NCBI RefSeq assembly: GCF_009498035.1
Contig: NZ_CP034550.1
Location: 7,874,001 to 7,938,000, forward strand
Source of the DNA: Saccharothrix syringae
GTDB lineage: Bacteria; Actinomycetota; Actinomycetes; Mycobacteriales; Pseudonocardiaceae
Direction: 5' to 3'
Length of the DNA: 64,000 bases
The position numbers were made by a program, and so were the translations under genes. Under the pieces are notes generated by a model. The model saw nothing but the letters and a program-made list of their open reading frames with translations. It made no database searches and was not told where the DNA came from. Shown here piece after piece: positions 7,449-16,643 of this stretch; positions within the stretch are counted from its first letter, which is position 1; each line of letters opens with the position of its first letter.

Positions 7449-8738
7449 ATGAGCACCACGATCAGCGCGTACTTCCGCCGTGCCCTGCTCGCGACGGGGC
7501 ACGGGCTGCTGTTGATCGGCTTGGCCGCGCTGTCGCTGGCCTCCTTCATCCTGACCGTGCTCTCGATGGCCTTCCTGCCGCTGGGCGTCGGCTTCGTGCT
7601 GCTGCCGATCGCCATCGCGTTGCTGCGGTGGACGGCGAACCAGGGCCGCCGGCTGGCCGGCCAGGCCGATGTCGAGATCCCCGAGCCCTACCTGCCCCGG
7701 CACCAGCCGGCGAGCGGGCTGGTGCTGAAGGTGGCGCAGCGCACGCAGTGGATCCTCACCGACGCGGCCACCTGGCGCGACCTGCTGTGGGCGCTGGCGA
7801 ACACGCTCGTCGGCTTCCTCGCGGGCCTGCTGCCGGTGACCATGGCGGGCTACGCCGTTCAAGGTGTGGTCGTGGAACCCCTGCTGGCGATCACGGGCTA
7901 CGACACGTGGCTCTGGTTCGGCGGCTGGGAGGGGATGTCGCGCGGCGGCGAGACCGCGCTGGCCGTGCTGGCCGGCGTGGTCGTGGGCGCGGCGTGGTTG
8001 TGGGTCGCCTCCCTCCCCGTCTACGGGCACGCGGTGTTCAGCCGCCCGCTGTTGTCGCCCACCAAGCGCTCGCAGCTGAAGCACCGGGTGCAGGAGCTGG
8101 CCGACCTGCGCGCCGACGCCATCGACACCCAGCAGGCCGAGCTGCTGCGCATCGAGCGCGACCTGCACGACGGCGCCCAGGCCCGCCTGGTGGCCATCGG
8201 CATGAAGCTCGGCGCGGTCGACCGCTACCTGGAGACCGACGTCGACAGCGCCCGCACGCTGCTCACCGAGGCGCGGGAGGCGTCGGTGAAGGCGTTGGAC
8301 GAGCTGCGGAACCTGGTGCGCGGCATCTACCCGCCCGTGCTCGCCGAACGCGGCCTCGGCCCGGCCATCGAGGCGCTGGCCGTGGACAGCCCGCTGGAGG
8401 TGGAGCTGCGCACGGAACTGCCGCGCCGCATCCAGGCGGCCCTGGAGTCCGCCGCCTACTTCGCGGTGAACGAGCTGCTGACCAACGCCGCCAAGCACGC
8501 CAACGCGCAGCACGTCAGCGTGGTGGCCACGCTGAAGAACGACCTGCTGCGCGTCACCGTGACCGACGACGGCCGCGGCGGCGCGGACCTCGACCACGGC
8601 ACCGGGCTGCGGGGCATCGCGCGGAGGTGCGCGGTCTTCGACGGTAAGCTCAGGGTGCACAGTCCGGTCGGGGGACCGACTGCCATCACCCTGGAGCTGC
8701 CGTGCGCGTCGTCCTCGCCGAGGACCTCTACCTCCTGA
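7449..8738 (+). CDS. Sensor histidine kinase (NarL-system type, HisKA_3)
   Basis: A 429-residue membrane sensor kinase. The start at the ATG at 7449 (MSTTISAYFRRALLATG) leaves a complete N-terminal sensor of about four transmembrane segments: 'LLLIGLAALSLASFILTVL', 'LPLGVGFVLLPIAIALL', a pair near residues 110-140, and 'VLAGVVVGAAWLWVASLP'. This is typical of the putative-sensor domain in actinobacterial LiaS-like kinases. The dimerisation/phosphoacceptor helix has 'ERDLHDGAQARL', with the phosphorylated His near residue 238. The ATPase domain has an N-box 'NELLTNAAKHA' (about 340) and G-boxes 'VTDDGRGG' and 'GTGLRGIARR'. The C-terminus overlaps the response regulator gene by 37 bases, so the two are translationally coupled. 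Confidence 0.92.
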   Translation: MSTTISAYFRRALLATGHGLLLIGLAALSLASFILTVLSMAFLPLGVGFVLLPIAIALLRWTANQGRRLAGQADVEIPEPYLPRHQPASGLVLKVAQRTQWILTDAATWRDLLWALANTLVGFLAGLLPVTMAGYAVQGVVVEPLLAITGYDTWLWFGGWEGMSRGGETALAVLAGVVVGAAWLWVASLPVYGHAVFSRPLLSPTKRSQLKHRVQELADLRADAIDTQQAELLRIERDLHDGAQARLVAIGMKLGAVDRYLETDVDSARTLLTEAREASVKALDELRNLVRGIYPPVLAERGLGPAIEALAVDSPLEVELRTELPRRIQAALESAAYFAVNELLTNAAKHANAQHVSVVATLKNDLLRVTVTDDGRGGADLDHGTGLRGIARRCAVFDGKLRVHSPVGGPTAITLELPCASSSPRTSTS

Positions 8739-9367
8739 GGCAAGGCTTGGTCCAGCTGCTGGAGTCACACGGCTTCGAGATCGTGGCCGCCGTGGACAAC
8801 GGGCCCGAGCTGCTGTCGGTGCTGCTGAGCGAGCGCCCGGACGTGGCCGTGGTGGACGTGCGGCTGCCGCCGACGTTCACCGACGAGGGCATCCAGGCGG
8901 CCCTGGAGGCGCGGCGCCAGGTCAAGGGCCTGCCGGTGCTGGTGCTGTCCCAGCACGTGGAGAGCCTGTACGCGCGGGAGCTGCTGGCCGACGGCGCGGG
9001 CGGGATCGGCTACCTGCTCAAGGACCGGGTGTTCAACAGCGACCAGTTCGTCGACGCGGTCCGCCGGGTCGCCGACGGCGGCACGTCGATGGACCCGCAG
9101 GTGATCTCCCGGCTGCTGGCGGGCAACGCGCGGCGCGAGCCGCTGGCGACGCTGACCCAGCGGGAGCGGGAGGTGCTGGCGCTGATGGCGGAGGGCTGCT
9201 CCAACGCCGCGGTGGCGCAGCGCCTGGTGATCAGCCAGGGCGCGGTCGCGAAGTACACCACGAACATCTTCACCAAGCTGGACATCAACCAGTCCGACGA
9301 CCACAACCGGCGGGTGCTGGCGGTGCTGGCCTACCTGAACGCGCCGTCCGGTCGCACCGCGGGCTGA
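8702..9367 (+). CDS. NarL/LuxR-family response regulator
   Basis: A 221-residue regulator starting at GTG 8702, inside the kinase gene. The receiver domain (1-125) has the acidic pair Glu7/Asp8, the phosphoacceptor Asp52 (VAVVDVRLP) and the conserved Lys in 'GYLLKDR'. The C-terminal LuxR-type HTH (about 150-215) reads 'LTQREREVLALMAEG' and 'VISQGAVAKYTTNIFTKLDI'. It probably controls its own operon and may control the convergent ABC exporter: kinase-regulator pairs of this type often sense envelope stress and switch on a neighbouring FtsX-type transporter, but that link is inferred from position. Confidence 0.93.
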   Translation: MRVVLAEDLYLLRQGLVQLLESHGFEIVAAVDNGPELLSVLLSERPDVAVVDVRLPPTFTDEGIQAALEARRQVKGLPVLVLSQHVESLYARELLADGAGGIGYLLKDRVFNSDQFVDAVRRVADGGTSMDPQVISRLLAGNARREPLATLTQREREVLALMAEGCSNAAVAQRLVISQGAVAKYTTNIFTKLDINQSDDHNRRVLAVLAYLNAPSGRTAG

Positions 9368-9455
9368 CCGCGCGGGCCGGAACCGCGCCCACCCGGACGG
9401 GCACGGGCCGCACCACCCGGACGAGCCGAAGCCGCGTCACCCCGGGCAAAAAGGG

Positions 9456-9488
9456 GCCGCGGTGCCGGGACGAGCCCGGCACCGCGGC
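9456..9488 (-). terminator. Intrinsic terminator of the ABC operon (distal of two)
   Basis: A perfect 14-bp stem (GCCGCGGTGCCGGG and its complement, five-base loop). Read on the minus strand it is followed by CCC and five T's (9448-9452), so it is a good factor-independent terminator for the ABC genes and may also stop the two-component operon. Confidence 0.8.
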
Positions 9489-9509
9489 GGGAAACCCCCC
9501 GCAAGGGTT

Positions 9510-9547
9510 GGGCCCCGGAGCCAGGGGGGGGAGGGACTCCGGGGCCC
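9510..9547. terminator. Second hairpin between convergent operons
   Basis: GGGCCCCGGAG (9510-9520) pairs perfectly with CTCCGGGGCCC (9537-9547), followed on the plus strand by TTT. It starts 22 bases past the permease stop. With the hairpin at 9456-9488 it forms a double barrier between convergent operons. Confidence 0.72.
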
Positions 9548-9568
9548 TTTCGGGGGGTTGGCCTGCGG

Positions 9569-12139
9569 TTACTCGACCGCCCGGGCGGCTTCCGCCGAGG
9601 GCAGCCTGAGGATCTTGCGGGCCGGCAGCAGGGTCGCCGCCAGGGTCAGCGCGAACGCGCCCGCCACCACCGCGAGGAAGATCCACACGGGTCCGGACGG
9701 CAGCGGCCGGTCCAGCACCACCAGGCTGAACGGCATCAGCGTGGCGATCGAGGCGAAGGTCCCGAGCACGACGCCGATCCCGGCGATCACCACCGCCTCC
9801 AGCGCGAGCATCTGCATCACCTGCCTCGGCGTGGAGCCGATCAGCCGCTGCATGCCCAGCTCCCGCTTGCGCGCCGCGGTCGCCATGATCAGCGTGTTGG
9901 CCACCGAGATGAGCGTGTAGCCGGTGATCACGCCGACCAGCAGGTAGTTGACCCAGGTCTGCGTCTTGGTGCCCTCGGCGAAGGTGATGATGGCCGACCG
10001 GTCGCCGACCACCGCGCCCGGCACCCCGGACACCTTCTCCCGCACCGCCGCCGTCAGCGCCTCCGCCGACGTGCCGGCCTCGGCCTTGACCAGGACCTGC
10101 CGCGCGAGCCCGGTGGTGCTGTGCTCGGCCAGCAGCCCGGCGGGCGCGAGGATCGTCTCGTAGCCCTCCTTGGCCTCGTAGGTCGCCACCAGCGTCACCT
10201 CGACCGGTTCCCGGTCGCCGAGCCGCAGCGTGACCTTGTCGCCGATGTCCACGCCCATCTCCGCGGCGGTCTCGACGGGCAGGCCGGCCGTGGAACCGGT
10301 CAGGTCGCCGAGGTCGCCCTTGACCGGGGTGATGCCGGTGATCAGCTTCGCGCTCTCGCCGTCGACGCCCTGCATCGGCCACGGGCTCTCCACGTGCGAG
10401 CCGTCGTAGGGCTTGTCGATCCAGCCCGCGCTCGTCACGTACCGGCTGGCGCCCTCGACGCCGTCGACCGACCGCAGGTCGCGCACCACGTCCTCGGTGA
10501 AGCCGCCGGTGGTCGAGGTGACCACCGCGTCGGCCTGGAGGTCGTCGGCGAACCAGCGGAACGCCGCGGCCTCCTGGGTGGTGGAGGTGTAGAAGTTCGC
10601 CAGCGCGATGCCGACCGCGAGCATGATCGGCGTGACCGCCGCGGCCATCCGCACCGCGCGCAGCCGCATGTTGTTGTTGGCCAGGTAGCCGACCACGCCG
10701 CCGGTGGCGCGCACCGGCACCGCGAACAGCCTGCCCAGCACCTTGGTCAGGCCGGGGCTGAGCAGCGCCAGCGAGATCGCCCACGCCATCACCGCCGGAC
10801 CGGCCGTGGCCGAGGCCACCGGGCCGGACAGCGCCACGCCGGTGACGATGAACAGGCCGATGCCGATCAGGAAGAACAGCACCGCGAACAGCACCCGCGG
10901 GAAGGTCACCCAGTGGCGCTGCACCGACGCCTCGGCCAGCGCCTCGACCGGGCTGACCCGCGCCGCGCGGGAGCTGGTGATGCGGGCGGCGAGCAGCGTG
11001 GTCAGCAGCGCCACCGCCGGGCCGATCAGGTAGGCGATGAAGCTCTGGTGGTACTCCACGACCGGCGAGATGACCCCGGCGTCGGAGATGACCTCGAACA
11101 GCAGCGGCCCGGCCACGATCCCCGGTATGCAGCCCAGCAGCGCCGCCACGGCGGCCACGAAGAACGCCTCGCCGATGACCATCCGCCGCACCTGGCTGGG
11201 CGTGGCGCCGATGGCGCGCAGCGACGCGATCTCCTTCTGCCGCTGCTGGATCGACAGGCCCAGCGTGCTGGAGACGACGAACATCGAGATGAACACCGCC
11301 ATGCCGCCGAACACCGCGGCGAGCGGGATCAGCTGCGCCCGGCCGCCGACGGCCTCCGGGTGCTCGGCCAGCCCGCGGTCGTCACCGGTCAGCACCGAGT
11401 ACGGCTGCCCGGCGAGCTTGTCCTCCAACTCCTCCTGGAGGGTGTCGACGTCCACACCGGACCGGACGAACAGGCCGAACGCGGCGACCCGGTCACCGTG
11501 CTCGCCGAGGTCAGCGATCGCGGAGTCGGCGAAGAACAGCAGCGACTGCGGGTCCCGCTGCGGCGCCCGCACCAGGCCGGTGACGCGGAACGAGTCGGGC
11601 TCGCCGCGGGTCACCACGTCGACCTGGTCACCGACCCGCACACCGGCCAGGCCCGCGGTCGCCTCGTCGAGCACGACGTCCCGGTCACCGGTCGGCTCGG
11701 CGCCGTCGACCAGCTTCTCGTACGAGCCGAGCTGCGCCGAGGACCAGCCGTGGCCCAGCGACTGCGGCCCGGCCTGCACCGGCTGGCCGTCGCGCACCAC
11801 GGTGGCGGCCACGCTGGTCTCGCCGACCACGCGCTCCACGCCGTCGACCGAGGCCAGCTCGTCGGCCAGCGCCGGGTCGAGCCACTGGCGCTCGGCCAGC
11901 GCCACGGTCTTCATGTCCTTGGTGTCGTTGGGGTCCTCCTTGGGCACCAGGTACGCCTGCTGCCCGCTGACCACGACCGGCACCGCGGCGAACCGCTCCG
12001 GCGGCACCGCGATCCGGATGCCCGTCTCCATGAGGCCCGCGCACGCGATCACCAGGCCGGAACCCAGCAGGACGCCGATGAACGTCGCGATGAACCCGGT
12101 CTTGCGGTAGCGCAGGGTGCGCAGGGCGAGGTTCCACAT
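9569..12139 (-). CDS. ABC transporter permease, FtsX/MacB type (two FtsX domains)
   Basis: An 856-residue permease. The N-terminal segment (YRKTGFIATFIGVLLGSGLVIA) leads into a large extracytoplasmic domain, followed by the first FtsX block of membrane helices near residues 270-390 ('FGGMAVFISMFVVSSTLGLSI' and 'EIASLRAIGATPSQVRRMVIGEA'). A second extracytoplasmic domain precedes the second FtsX block at about 745-840 ('GVITGYTLISVANTLIMATAARKRELGMQRLIGSTPRQV'). The repeated 'LRxIGxTPxQV' coupling helix is the family signature. Such exporters move peptides, lipoproteins or antibiotics out of the membrane, or act mechanically on the envelope. Its ATG overlaps the ATPase stop by one base (TGATG). 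Confidence 0.92.
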   Translation of the reverse strand: MWNLALRTLRYRKTGFIATFIGVLLGSGLVIACAGLMETGIRIAVPPERFAAVPVVVSGQQAYLVPKEDPNDTKDMKTVALAERQWLDPALADELASVDGVERVVGETSVAATVVRDGQPVQAGPQSLGHGWSSAQLGSYEKLVDGAEPTGDRDVVLDEATAGLAGVRVGDQVDVVTRGEPDSFRVTGLVRAPQRDPQSLLFFADSAIADLGEHGDRVAAFGLFVRSGVDVDTLQEELEDKLAGQPYSVLTGDDRGLAEHPEAVGGRAQLIPLAAVFGGMAVFISMFVVSSTLGLSIQQRQKEIASLRAIGATPSQVRRMVIGEAFFVAAVAALLGCIPGIVAGPLLFEVISDAGVISPVVEYHQSFIAYLIGPAVALLTTLLAARITSSRAARVSPVEALAEASVQRHWVTFPRVLFAVLFFLIGIGLFIVTGVALSGPVASATAGPAVMAWAISLALLSPGLTKVLGRLFAVPVRATGGVVGYLANNNMRLRAVRMAAAVTPIMLAVGIALANFYTSTTQEAAAFRWFADDLQADAVVTSTTGGFTEDVVRDLRSVDGVEGASRYVTSAGWIDKPYDGSHVESPWPMQGVDGESAKLITGITPVKGDLGDLTGSTAGLPVETAAEMGVDIGDKVTLRLGDREPVEVTLVATYEAKEGYETILAPAGLLAEHSTTGLARQVLVKAEAGTSAEALTAAVREKVSGVPGAVVGDRSAIITFAEGTKTQTWVNYLLVGVITGYTLISVANTLIMATAARKRELGMQRLIGSTPRQVMQMLALEAVVIAGIGVVLGTFASIATLMPFSLVVLDRPLPSGPVWIFLAVVAGAFALTLAATLLPARKILRLPSAEAARAVE

Positions 12140-12996
12140 CAGTAGTCACTCCCCCGACCACGTCGGCCCGGGCCGCCGCCCTGGCCCTGGCTCAGGCTGA
12201 ACGAGCGCTGCGGGCGCTCCACCATCGCGGTCAGGTGGGTCATCCGCTCGGCGACGGCCTCGGCGGTCGGGTGCTGGAGCTGCCCGATGATCTGGCCGTC
12301 GATGAGGAAGATGACGCTGTCCGCGTGCGAGGCCGCCACCGGGTCGTGCGTGACCATCACGATGGTCTGGCCGCTGACCAGGACGGACTCGCGCATCAGG
12401 TCCAGCACCTCCAGCGCGGTGCGGGTGTCCAGGGCGCCGGTCGGCTCGTCGGCGAAGACCACGGCCGGTTCGGACACCAGGGCGCGGGCGATCGCCACGC
12501 GCTGCTGCTGGCCACCCGACAGCTCGCCGGGCAGGTGCGTGCGGCGCTGCTCCAGGCCCACGCGGCCGATGACGTCGGCGACGCGGTTGCGGTCGATCCG
12601 GCGACCGGCCAGCTTCATGGGCAGCGTGACGTTCTGCTCCACGGTCAGCGCGGGGAGCAGGTTGAAGCTCTGGAAGATGAAGCCGACCCGCTCGCGGCGC
12701 AGCTCGGTCAGCTGGACCTCGCTCATGCCGGTCAGGTCGACGCCGTCGAGGATGACCGCGCCGGACGACGGCTGGTCCAGGCCCGCCGCGCACTGGAGGA
12801 ACGTGCTCTTGCCCGAGCCGGACGGACCCATCACCGCGGTGAAGCTGCCGTAGTCGAGCGCGATGTCGACGCCGCGCAGCGCCTCCACGGCGCTGTCGCC
12901 CTTGCCGTAGGTCTTGCGGACCGAGTCCAGGCGCACGGCCGCGGGGGCGTTGTTGCCGCCCCGCCCGTGCTGGTCCCTCCGCCTACCGCCAAACAT
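12139..12996 (-). CDS. ABC transporter ATP-binding protein (MacB/LolD type)
   Basis: About 285 residues. It carries all ABC motifs: Walker A GPSGSGKST, Q-loop 'FIFQSFNLLP', signature LSGGQQQRVAIARAL, Walker B VVFADEPTGALD and H-loop 'VMVTHDP'. 'DEPTGALD' and the Q-loop sequence are typical of the MacB/LolD subfamily that powers FtsX-type permeases. The C-terminal extension (RSFSLSQGQGGG) is Gly/Ser-rich. Start is ATG 12996, with a GTG at 13002 as the alternative. First gene of a two-gene operon; the promoter is in 13003-13100. Confidence 0.92.
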   Translation of the reverse strand: MFGGRRRDQHGRGGNNAPAAVRLDSVRKTYGKGDSAVEALRGVDIALDYGSFTAVMGPSGSGKSTFLQCAAGLDQPSSGAVILDGVDLTGMSEVQLTELRRERVGFIFQSFNLLPALTVEQNVTLPMKLAGRRIDRNRVADVIGRVGLEQRRTHLPGELSGGQQQRVAIARALVSEPAVVFADEPTGALDTRTALEVLDLMRESVLVSGQTIVMVTHDPVAASHADSVIFLIDGQIIGQLQHPTAEAVAERMTHLTAMVERPQRSFSLSQGQGGGPGRRGRGSDY

Positions 12997-13215
12997 CGCC
13001 ACTCACCCGCATTTCCTGTCGTACCGGTGTCTGTGCTTGCCGTTAACGCTATGGGGTGCGCGCCTGGCGCTCCATGGACCTAGGAACACACATGAGGTGG
13101 GTCCAAGCCCACCCCTGATCCCGGGTCGGGGTGCGGACCCGCCCGACGGGCGGAACCCCTACCCGGGAGCCCCTACCCGGGAGCCGCCGGCCCCCGCACG
13201 AGCCCTCGCACCACT

Positions 13216-13255
13216 GCCGCCGCACGAGTACTCGGGTGAGCACCCGTGCGGCGGC
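13216..13255 (-). terminator. Hairpin downstream of LAL regulator (distal)
   Basis: GCCGCCGCACG (13216-13226) pairs perfectly with CGTGCGGCGGC (13245-13255). It is the second hairpin downstream of the minus-strand LAL gene. Confidence 0.55.
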
Positions 13256-13296
13256 TTCGCACCGTAGCGCCGCACAGCAGTCCTCACGCACGAACG

Positions 13297-13340
13297 CGCC
13301 GACCGCCGGTCCGGGTTCACCCCGGTGCCGGCGGTCGGCG
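13297..13340 (-). terminator. Hairpin downstream of LAL regulator (proximal)
   Basis: A perfect 13-bp stem (CGCCGACCGCCGG and its complement) with an 18-base loop that itself contains a CCGGG/CCCGG dyad. It starts 40 bases after the LAL stop and is its most likely terminator. Confidence 0.62.
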
Positions 13341-13379
13341 CGGTGGTCGTGCTCGGTGGGTCGTGCTCGGTGTTCGGGC

Positions 13380-16286
13380 TCAGCGCCGCACGGCACCGCC
13401 GGTGGCGGGGCGGGCGGCCTGGCGCGGGTCGCGCACCGGGCGGTGGACCGGTGCGTGGCCGGGTGTGGGCCCCGGTGTCGTGGTCGCCGGCGCCGGGAAC
13501 GTCGGCGCCTCCGCCACCCACATGTCCAGCGCGCCCATCGGGAGCCCGGTCGGCAGGTCGGTGCGCCTGCGCACCTTCAGCTTCCGGTAGACCCGGGTCA
13601 GGTGCTGCTCCACCGTGCTGACCGTGATGTAGAGCTTGCGGCTGATCTCCCGGTTGGTGTGCCCCAGCGCGGCCAGCGCCGCGACCCGCCGCTCGGCGGT
13701 GCTCAGCGTGGCCAGGTCGTCGGGCTCGTGCGCGGTCGCGGCGGCGGTACCGCTGTCGACCTCCGGTTCCTCCTCGCCGTCGACCTCGTCCAGGACCAGG
13801 CCGCGCGGCAGGAACTGGCGGCACAGCGACTCGGCGAAGCACGCCTCGGCCATCCGCACCGCCCGCTTGGCCACCACCTTGGCCGCGCCGAACTCGCCCA
13901 GCGCGTGGTGCGCGCTGCTGAGCACGGCCAGCGCCACCGACAGCTCCACCTGGTCGCCGCAGCCCTGGAACAGCGCCGCGGCCTCGCGCAGCATGGGCAG
14001 CCGCTGCTTGAGCTCGATGGACGACGACAGCACCCGCAGCGACACGCCGCGCACCCGCGGGGTGTCCGCGGTGGGCCGCTCCAGCTGCGCCAGCACCAGC
14101 TCACCCGCCCGGTCGACCCGGTTCAGCCGCAGGTACGCCTGCGCCAGGTCGGAGCGCCACGGCAGCAGCGCCGGCAGGTCCAGCTCCCAGTGCACGGCCA
14201 GCTCGCCGCACGCCTCGAAGTCGGCCAGGGCGGCGTGCGGCCGGTTCGCGGCCAGGTGCGCGTGGCCCCGGGCCCGCAGGTACACCGCCCAGTGCCAGGT
14301 GTTCTGCGCGGCCACCGGCACGCTGCGCTTGAGCTGCGCCTCGACCTCGTCGTGGCGGCCCATCGCCGAGGTGGCCAGCACCAGCGCCGCGAGCGGCGAG
14401 GCGATGGCCGGGCCCCAGTTGTGGGACGACAGCGTGGTGAGCGCGAGGCGGGCCTGGCGCTCGGCGGTGCCCAGGTCGCCCTCCAGCAGCGCGATGTGCG
14501 CCCGGACGTCGGCCAGCACCGCCTTCCAGGTGGCCACGCCGCCGGTGCCCATGTCCTCGCGCAGGGTGTCGCACCAGCGCTTGGCCCGCCCCACCTCGCC
14601 GCAGACCGCGAGGGTCAGCAGCGCGTACGCGGCGGCCTCGGGCGCGCTGTCGGGCGCCCAGCAGTTGCGGAGCACGCGCTCGGCGGCGGCCACCAGGTCC
14701 TCCTGGTGGTCCCGGGCCAGGGCCGCGCGCCGGTCGCCGGTCGCGGACGGCACGGCCGCGGCCACGGTCGGGTGCAGCCAGCGCGCCCAGTCCCGCAGCG
14801 CCCGGTGCTCGGTGGCGGACGGCGAGTTGGGGCTCTCCGCCGCGGCCTCCTCCAACCGCCGCAGCGTCTCCCTGGCCTCGCCGGTCCGGCCGAACCACAG
14901 CTGGTAGCGCAGCAGCGCCCGGCTCTCCCGCACGCCCAGCAGGCCGCGCTCGGACGCGTCCCGCAGTTCGGGCAGGTGCCGCGACACCACCGAGGGGGTG
15001 GCCCGCCACTGCACGGCGGCGAGCGCCGCGACGAGCGCGGCGCGCCCGGCCGCGTCGTCCTCGGGGCACGCGGTGCGCGCCAGCTTCAGGTACTCCACCG
15101 CCCGCTCCGGCCGGTGCTCGGCCAGCGCGGTGTCGGCGGCGTCGCGCAGCACGCCCACCGCCCACGGCGCGGCGGCGGCGCCCGCCGCGCTGAGGTGACC
15201 GGCGATGTCGGCGCTGGGCAGGCCCTCGGCGTAGAGCAGCCCGGCGGCGCGCTGGTGGGTGGTCGCCAGGTCGTCGGCGCCCACGTCGCCCAGCACCGCC
15301 GCCCGCACGGCCGGGTGGCGGAACCGGCCGTCGTCGAGCAGGCCGGTGTGGTTGAGGGCGGTCAGCACCTCGACCACCGAGGACGTCTTGCGGCCCAGCA
15401 GACGGCCCAGCAGCTCGGGCGTGGCGTTCTCGCCGAGCACGGCCACGGCGCGCACCACGTCGAGCATGCCGGGTTCCCAGCGGTGCAGGCAGGCCAGCAC
15501 GGACTGGCGGAACGCCTCGCCGGTGACCACGCCGTCGGCGCGGTGGTCGGCCTCGATGAACGCGGCCGCCCGGTGGTCCTGCACCAGCGCCTTGACCAGC
15601 AGCGGGTTCCCGCCGGTCATCGCGTGGTAGGCCGGCGCCAGCGCGGTGGCGGTGCGCTGGTCCAGCTCCTCGGCGACGACGGCGGCCACGCCGCGCGGCG
15701 ACAGCGGCGCCAGCCGCACGCCGGTGAACCACGGCATGCGGGTCAGCTCCGCCCGGAACAGGGTGTTGAGGTGCCGCGAGTGGTCGGACTCGGTCAGCAC
15801 CACCATGATCCGGGTGCCGCTGAGCCTGCGCTGCAGGTAGAGCAGCGCCTGGAGGGTGCAGGCGTCGGCGTACTCCACGTCGTCGGCCACCAGCACCACG
15901 GGCTGCTCCCGGGCGATGTCGAACAGCGCCTCGCACGCCTCTCGGATGGCGTGCGGTTGCTGTCGGGCCGCCTGGTGCGGGTCCGCGTCGTCCTCCAGGC
16001 GCTCGGCGTCGAGCAGCCGGCCGAGCCGGGCGGTGGCCTCGGCGGAGAGCCCTGCCGCGAACTGGGCCAGCACACCTCCGCCCACGCCGCGCTCCGCCCG
16101 CGAGCACGCCGCGGTCAGCAGGAGGGCCCCGCCGGACGTCACGCGCTCGCCGAAGGCCCGCACCAGCGCGGTCTTGCCGCTCGCGCCGGGACCGCCGATG
16201 TGCACGACGTGGCCATTGCCCCCGGCTGTCCGGGTCAAAACGGTTGTTAATTGGTCGAGCACATGTTCGCGTTCGACGAGACTCAT
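13380..16286 (-). CDS. LAL-family (large LuxR-type) pathway regulator with TTA codon
   Basis: A 968-residue transcriptional activator of the MalT/LAL class. The start at 16286 (MSLVEREHVLDQL) is chosen because GGGGGA lies about eight bases upstream and LAL proteins usually begin 'L(V/L)ERxxxL'. A longer frame upstream crosses AT-rich promoter DNA. Domains: P-loop GGPGASGKT (31-39), Walker B 'VVLVADDVEYAD', a long helical middle, and a C-terminal LuxR HTH at about 860-925 ('LSTAERRVAALAALGHTNREI' then 'YITVSTVEQHLTRVYRKL'). Codon 13 is TTA (16248-16250), rare in such DNA, so translation probably depends on the bldA leucyl-tRNA. LAL regulators are the usual cluster-specific activators of macrolide and macrolactam PKSs; its position beside the first PKS gene fits. 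Confidence 0.9.
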   Translation of the reverse strand: MSLVEREHVLDQLTTVLTRTAGGNGHVVHIGGPGASGKTALVRAFGERVTSGGALLLTAACSRAERGVGGGVLAQFAAGLSAEATARLGRLLDAERLEDDADPHQAARQQPHAIREACEALFDIAREQPVVLVADDVEYADACTLQALLYLQRRLSGTRIMVVLTESDHSRHLNTLFRAELTRMPWFTGVRLAPLSPRGVAAVVAEELDQRTATALAPAYHAMTGGNPLLVKALVQDHRAAAFIEADHRADGVVTGEAFRQSVLACLHRWEPGMLDVVRAVAVLGENATPELLGRLLGRKTSSVVEVLTALNHTGLLDDGRFRHPAVRAAVLGDVGADDLATTHQRAAGLLYAEGLPSADIAGHLSAAGAAAAPWAVGVLRDAADTALAEHRPERAVEYLKLARTACPEDDAAGRAALVAALAAVQWRATPSVVSRHLPELRDASERGLLGVRESRALLRYQLWFGRTGEARETLRRLEEAAAESPNSPSATEHRALRDWARWLHPTVAAAVPSATGDRRAALARDHQEDLVAAAERVLRNCWAPDSAPEAAAYALLTLAVCGEVGRAKRWCDTLREDMGTGGVATWKAVLADVRAHIALLEGDLGTAERQARLALTTLSSHNWGPAIASPLAALVLATSAMGRHDEVEAQLKRSVPVAAQNTWHWAVYLRARGHAHLAANRPHAALADFEACGELAVHWELDLPALLPWRSDLAQAYLRLNRVDRAGELVLAQLERPTADTPRVRGVSLRVLSSSIELKQRLPMLREAAALFQGCGDQVELSVALAVLSSAHHALGEFGAAKVVAKRAVRMAEACFAESLCRQFLPRGLVLDEVDGEEEPEVDSGTAAATAHEPDDLATLSTAERRVAALAALGHTNREISRKLYITVSTVEQHLTRVYRKLKVRRRTDLPTGLPMGALDMWVAEAPTFPAPATTTPGPTPGHAPVHRPVRDPRQAARPATGGAVRR

Positions 16287-16643
16287 TGTTGGTTCCCCCA
16301 GGTTCAGCTGTTGCGCAGGCAGGACAGACACAACGCTGTGCAGTCGAATGGCGACCGGATGCGACCCTAACTCTAGATATACAACTGTACAAGACGCATG
16401 TGTACCACATTCGGGCACATTAAACGAAAGTTCATCATGTTTGCCCGAACGGTCGTTAACGCGCCAGTAGATACCGCCCCCCGGGGGCCTAATGAGACGG
16501 TCTGCGCCCGCATGCTTTCCCTTCCGGTCACCTCCACGCAACAGAGAGGAGCCGGCTGGTCACCTGCCTGATACGACGACGTCGCCCCGGTCAACCGTCA
16601 ACTTCGGTTTACCGGGGCGACGTGGGTTTCGGACCCGAAACGG
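16287..16643. promoter_or_regulatory. LAL promoter region (AT-rich)
   Basis: No gene. The part from 16360 to 16460 is strikingly AT-rich and holds a GCGACCCTAA element (16361-16370, also seen in the P450/aminomutase divergent region), a dyad ATGTG-TAC-CACAT (16398-16410), and a spaced inverted repeat TTCGGGCA (16410-16417) / TGCCCGAA (16442-16449). These are candidate operators for regulation of the LAL gene. Confidence 0.5.
16579..16623 (-). terminator. Terminator of the first PKS gene
   Basis: ACGTCGCCCCGGT and ACCGGGGCGACGT form a perfect 13-bp stem. The loop carries a second dyad (AACCG/CGGTT). It begins 20 bases after the PKS stop at 16644. Confidence 0.72.

Larger units (their letters stand above)
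13003..13379. other. Intergenic region between ABC operon and LAL regulator, no gene
   Basis: Holds the ABC operon promoter (toward 13003), a directly repeated 14-mer (CCCCTACCCGGGAG, at about 13157 and 13171), and two large hairpins that follow the LAL gene. This is a likely left boundary of the biosynthetic cluster. Confidence 0.45.

Noticed and set aside
13131..16250. Plus-strand frame of about 1,000 codons opposite the LAL gene
   Set aside because: Gly/Arg/His-rich antisense shadow; the minus strand carries recognisable Walker and HTH motifs.
16287..16541. N-terminal extension of the LAL protein
   Set aside because: The in-frame extension crosses AT-rich promoter DNA and has no family similarity, while ATG 16286 has a good ribosome site.
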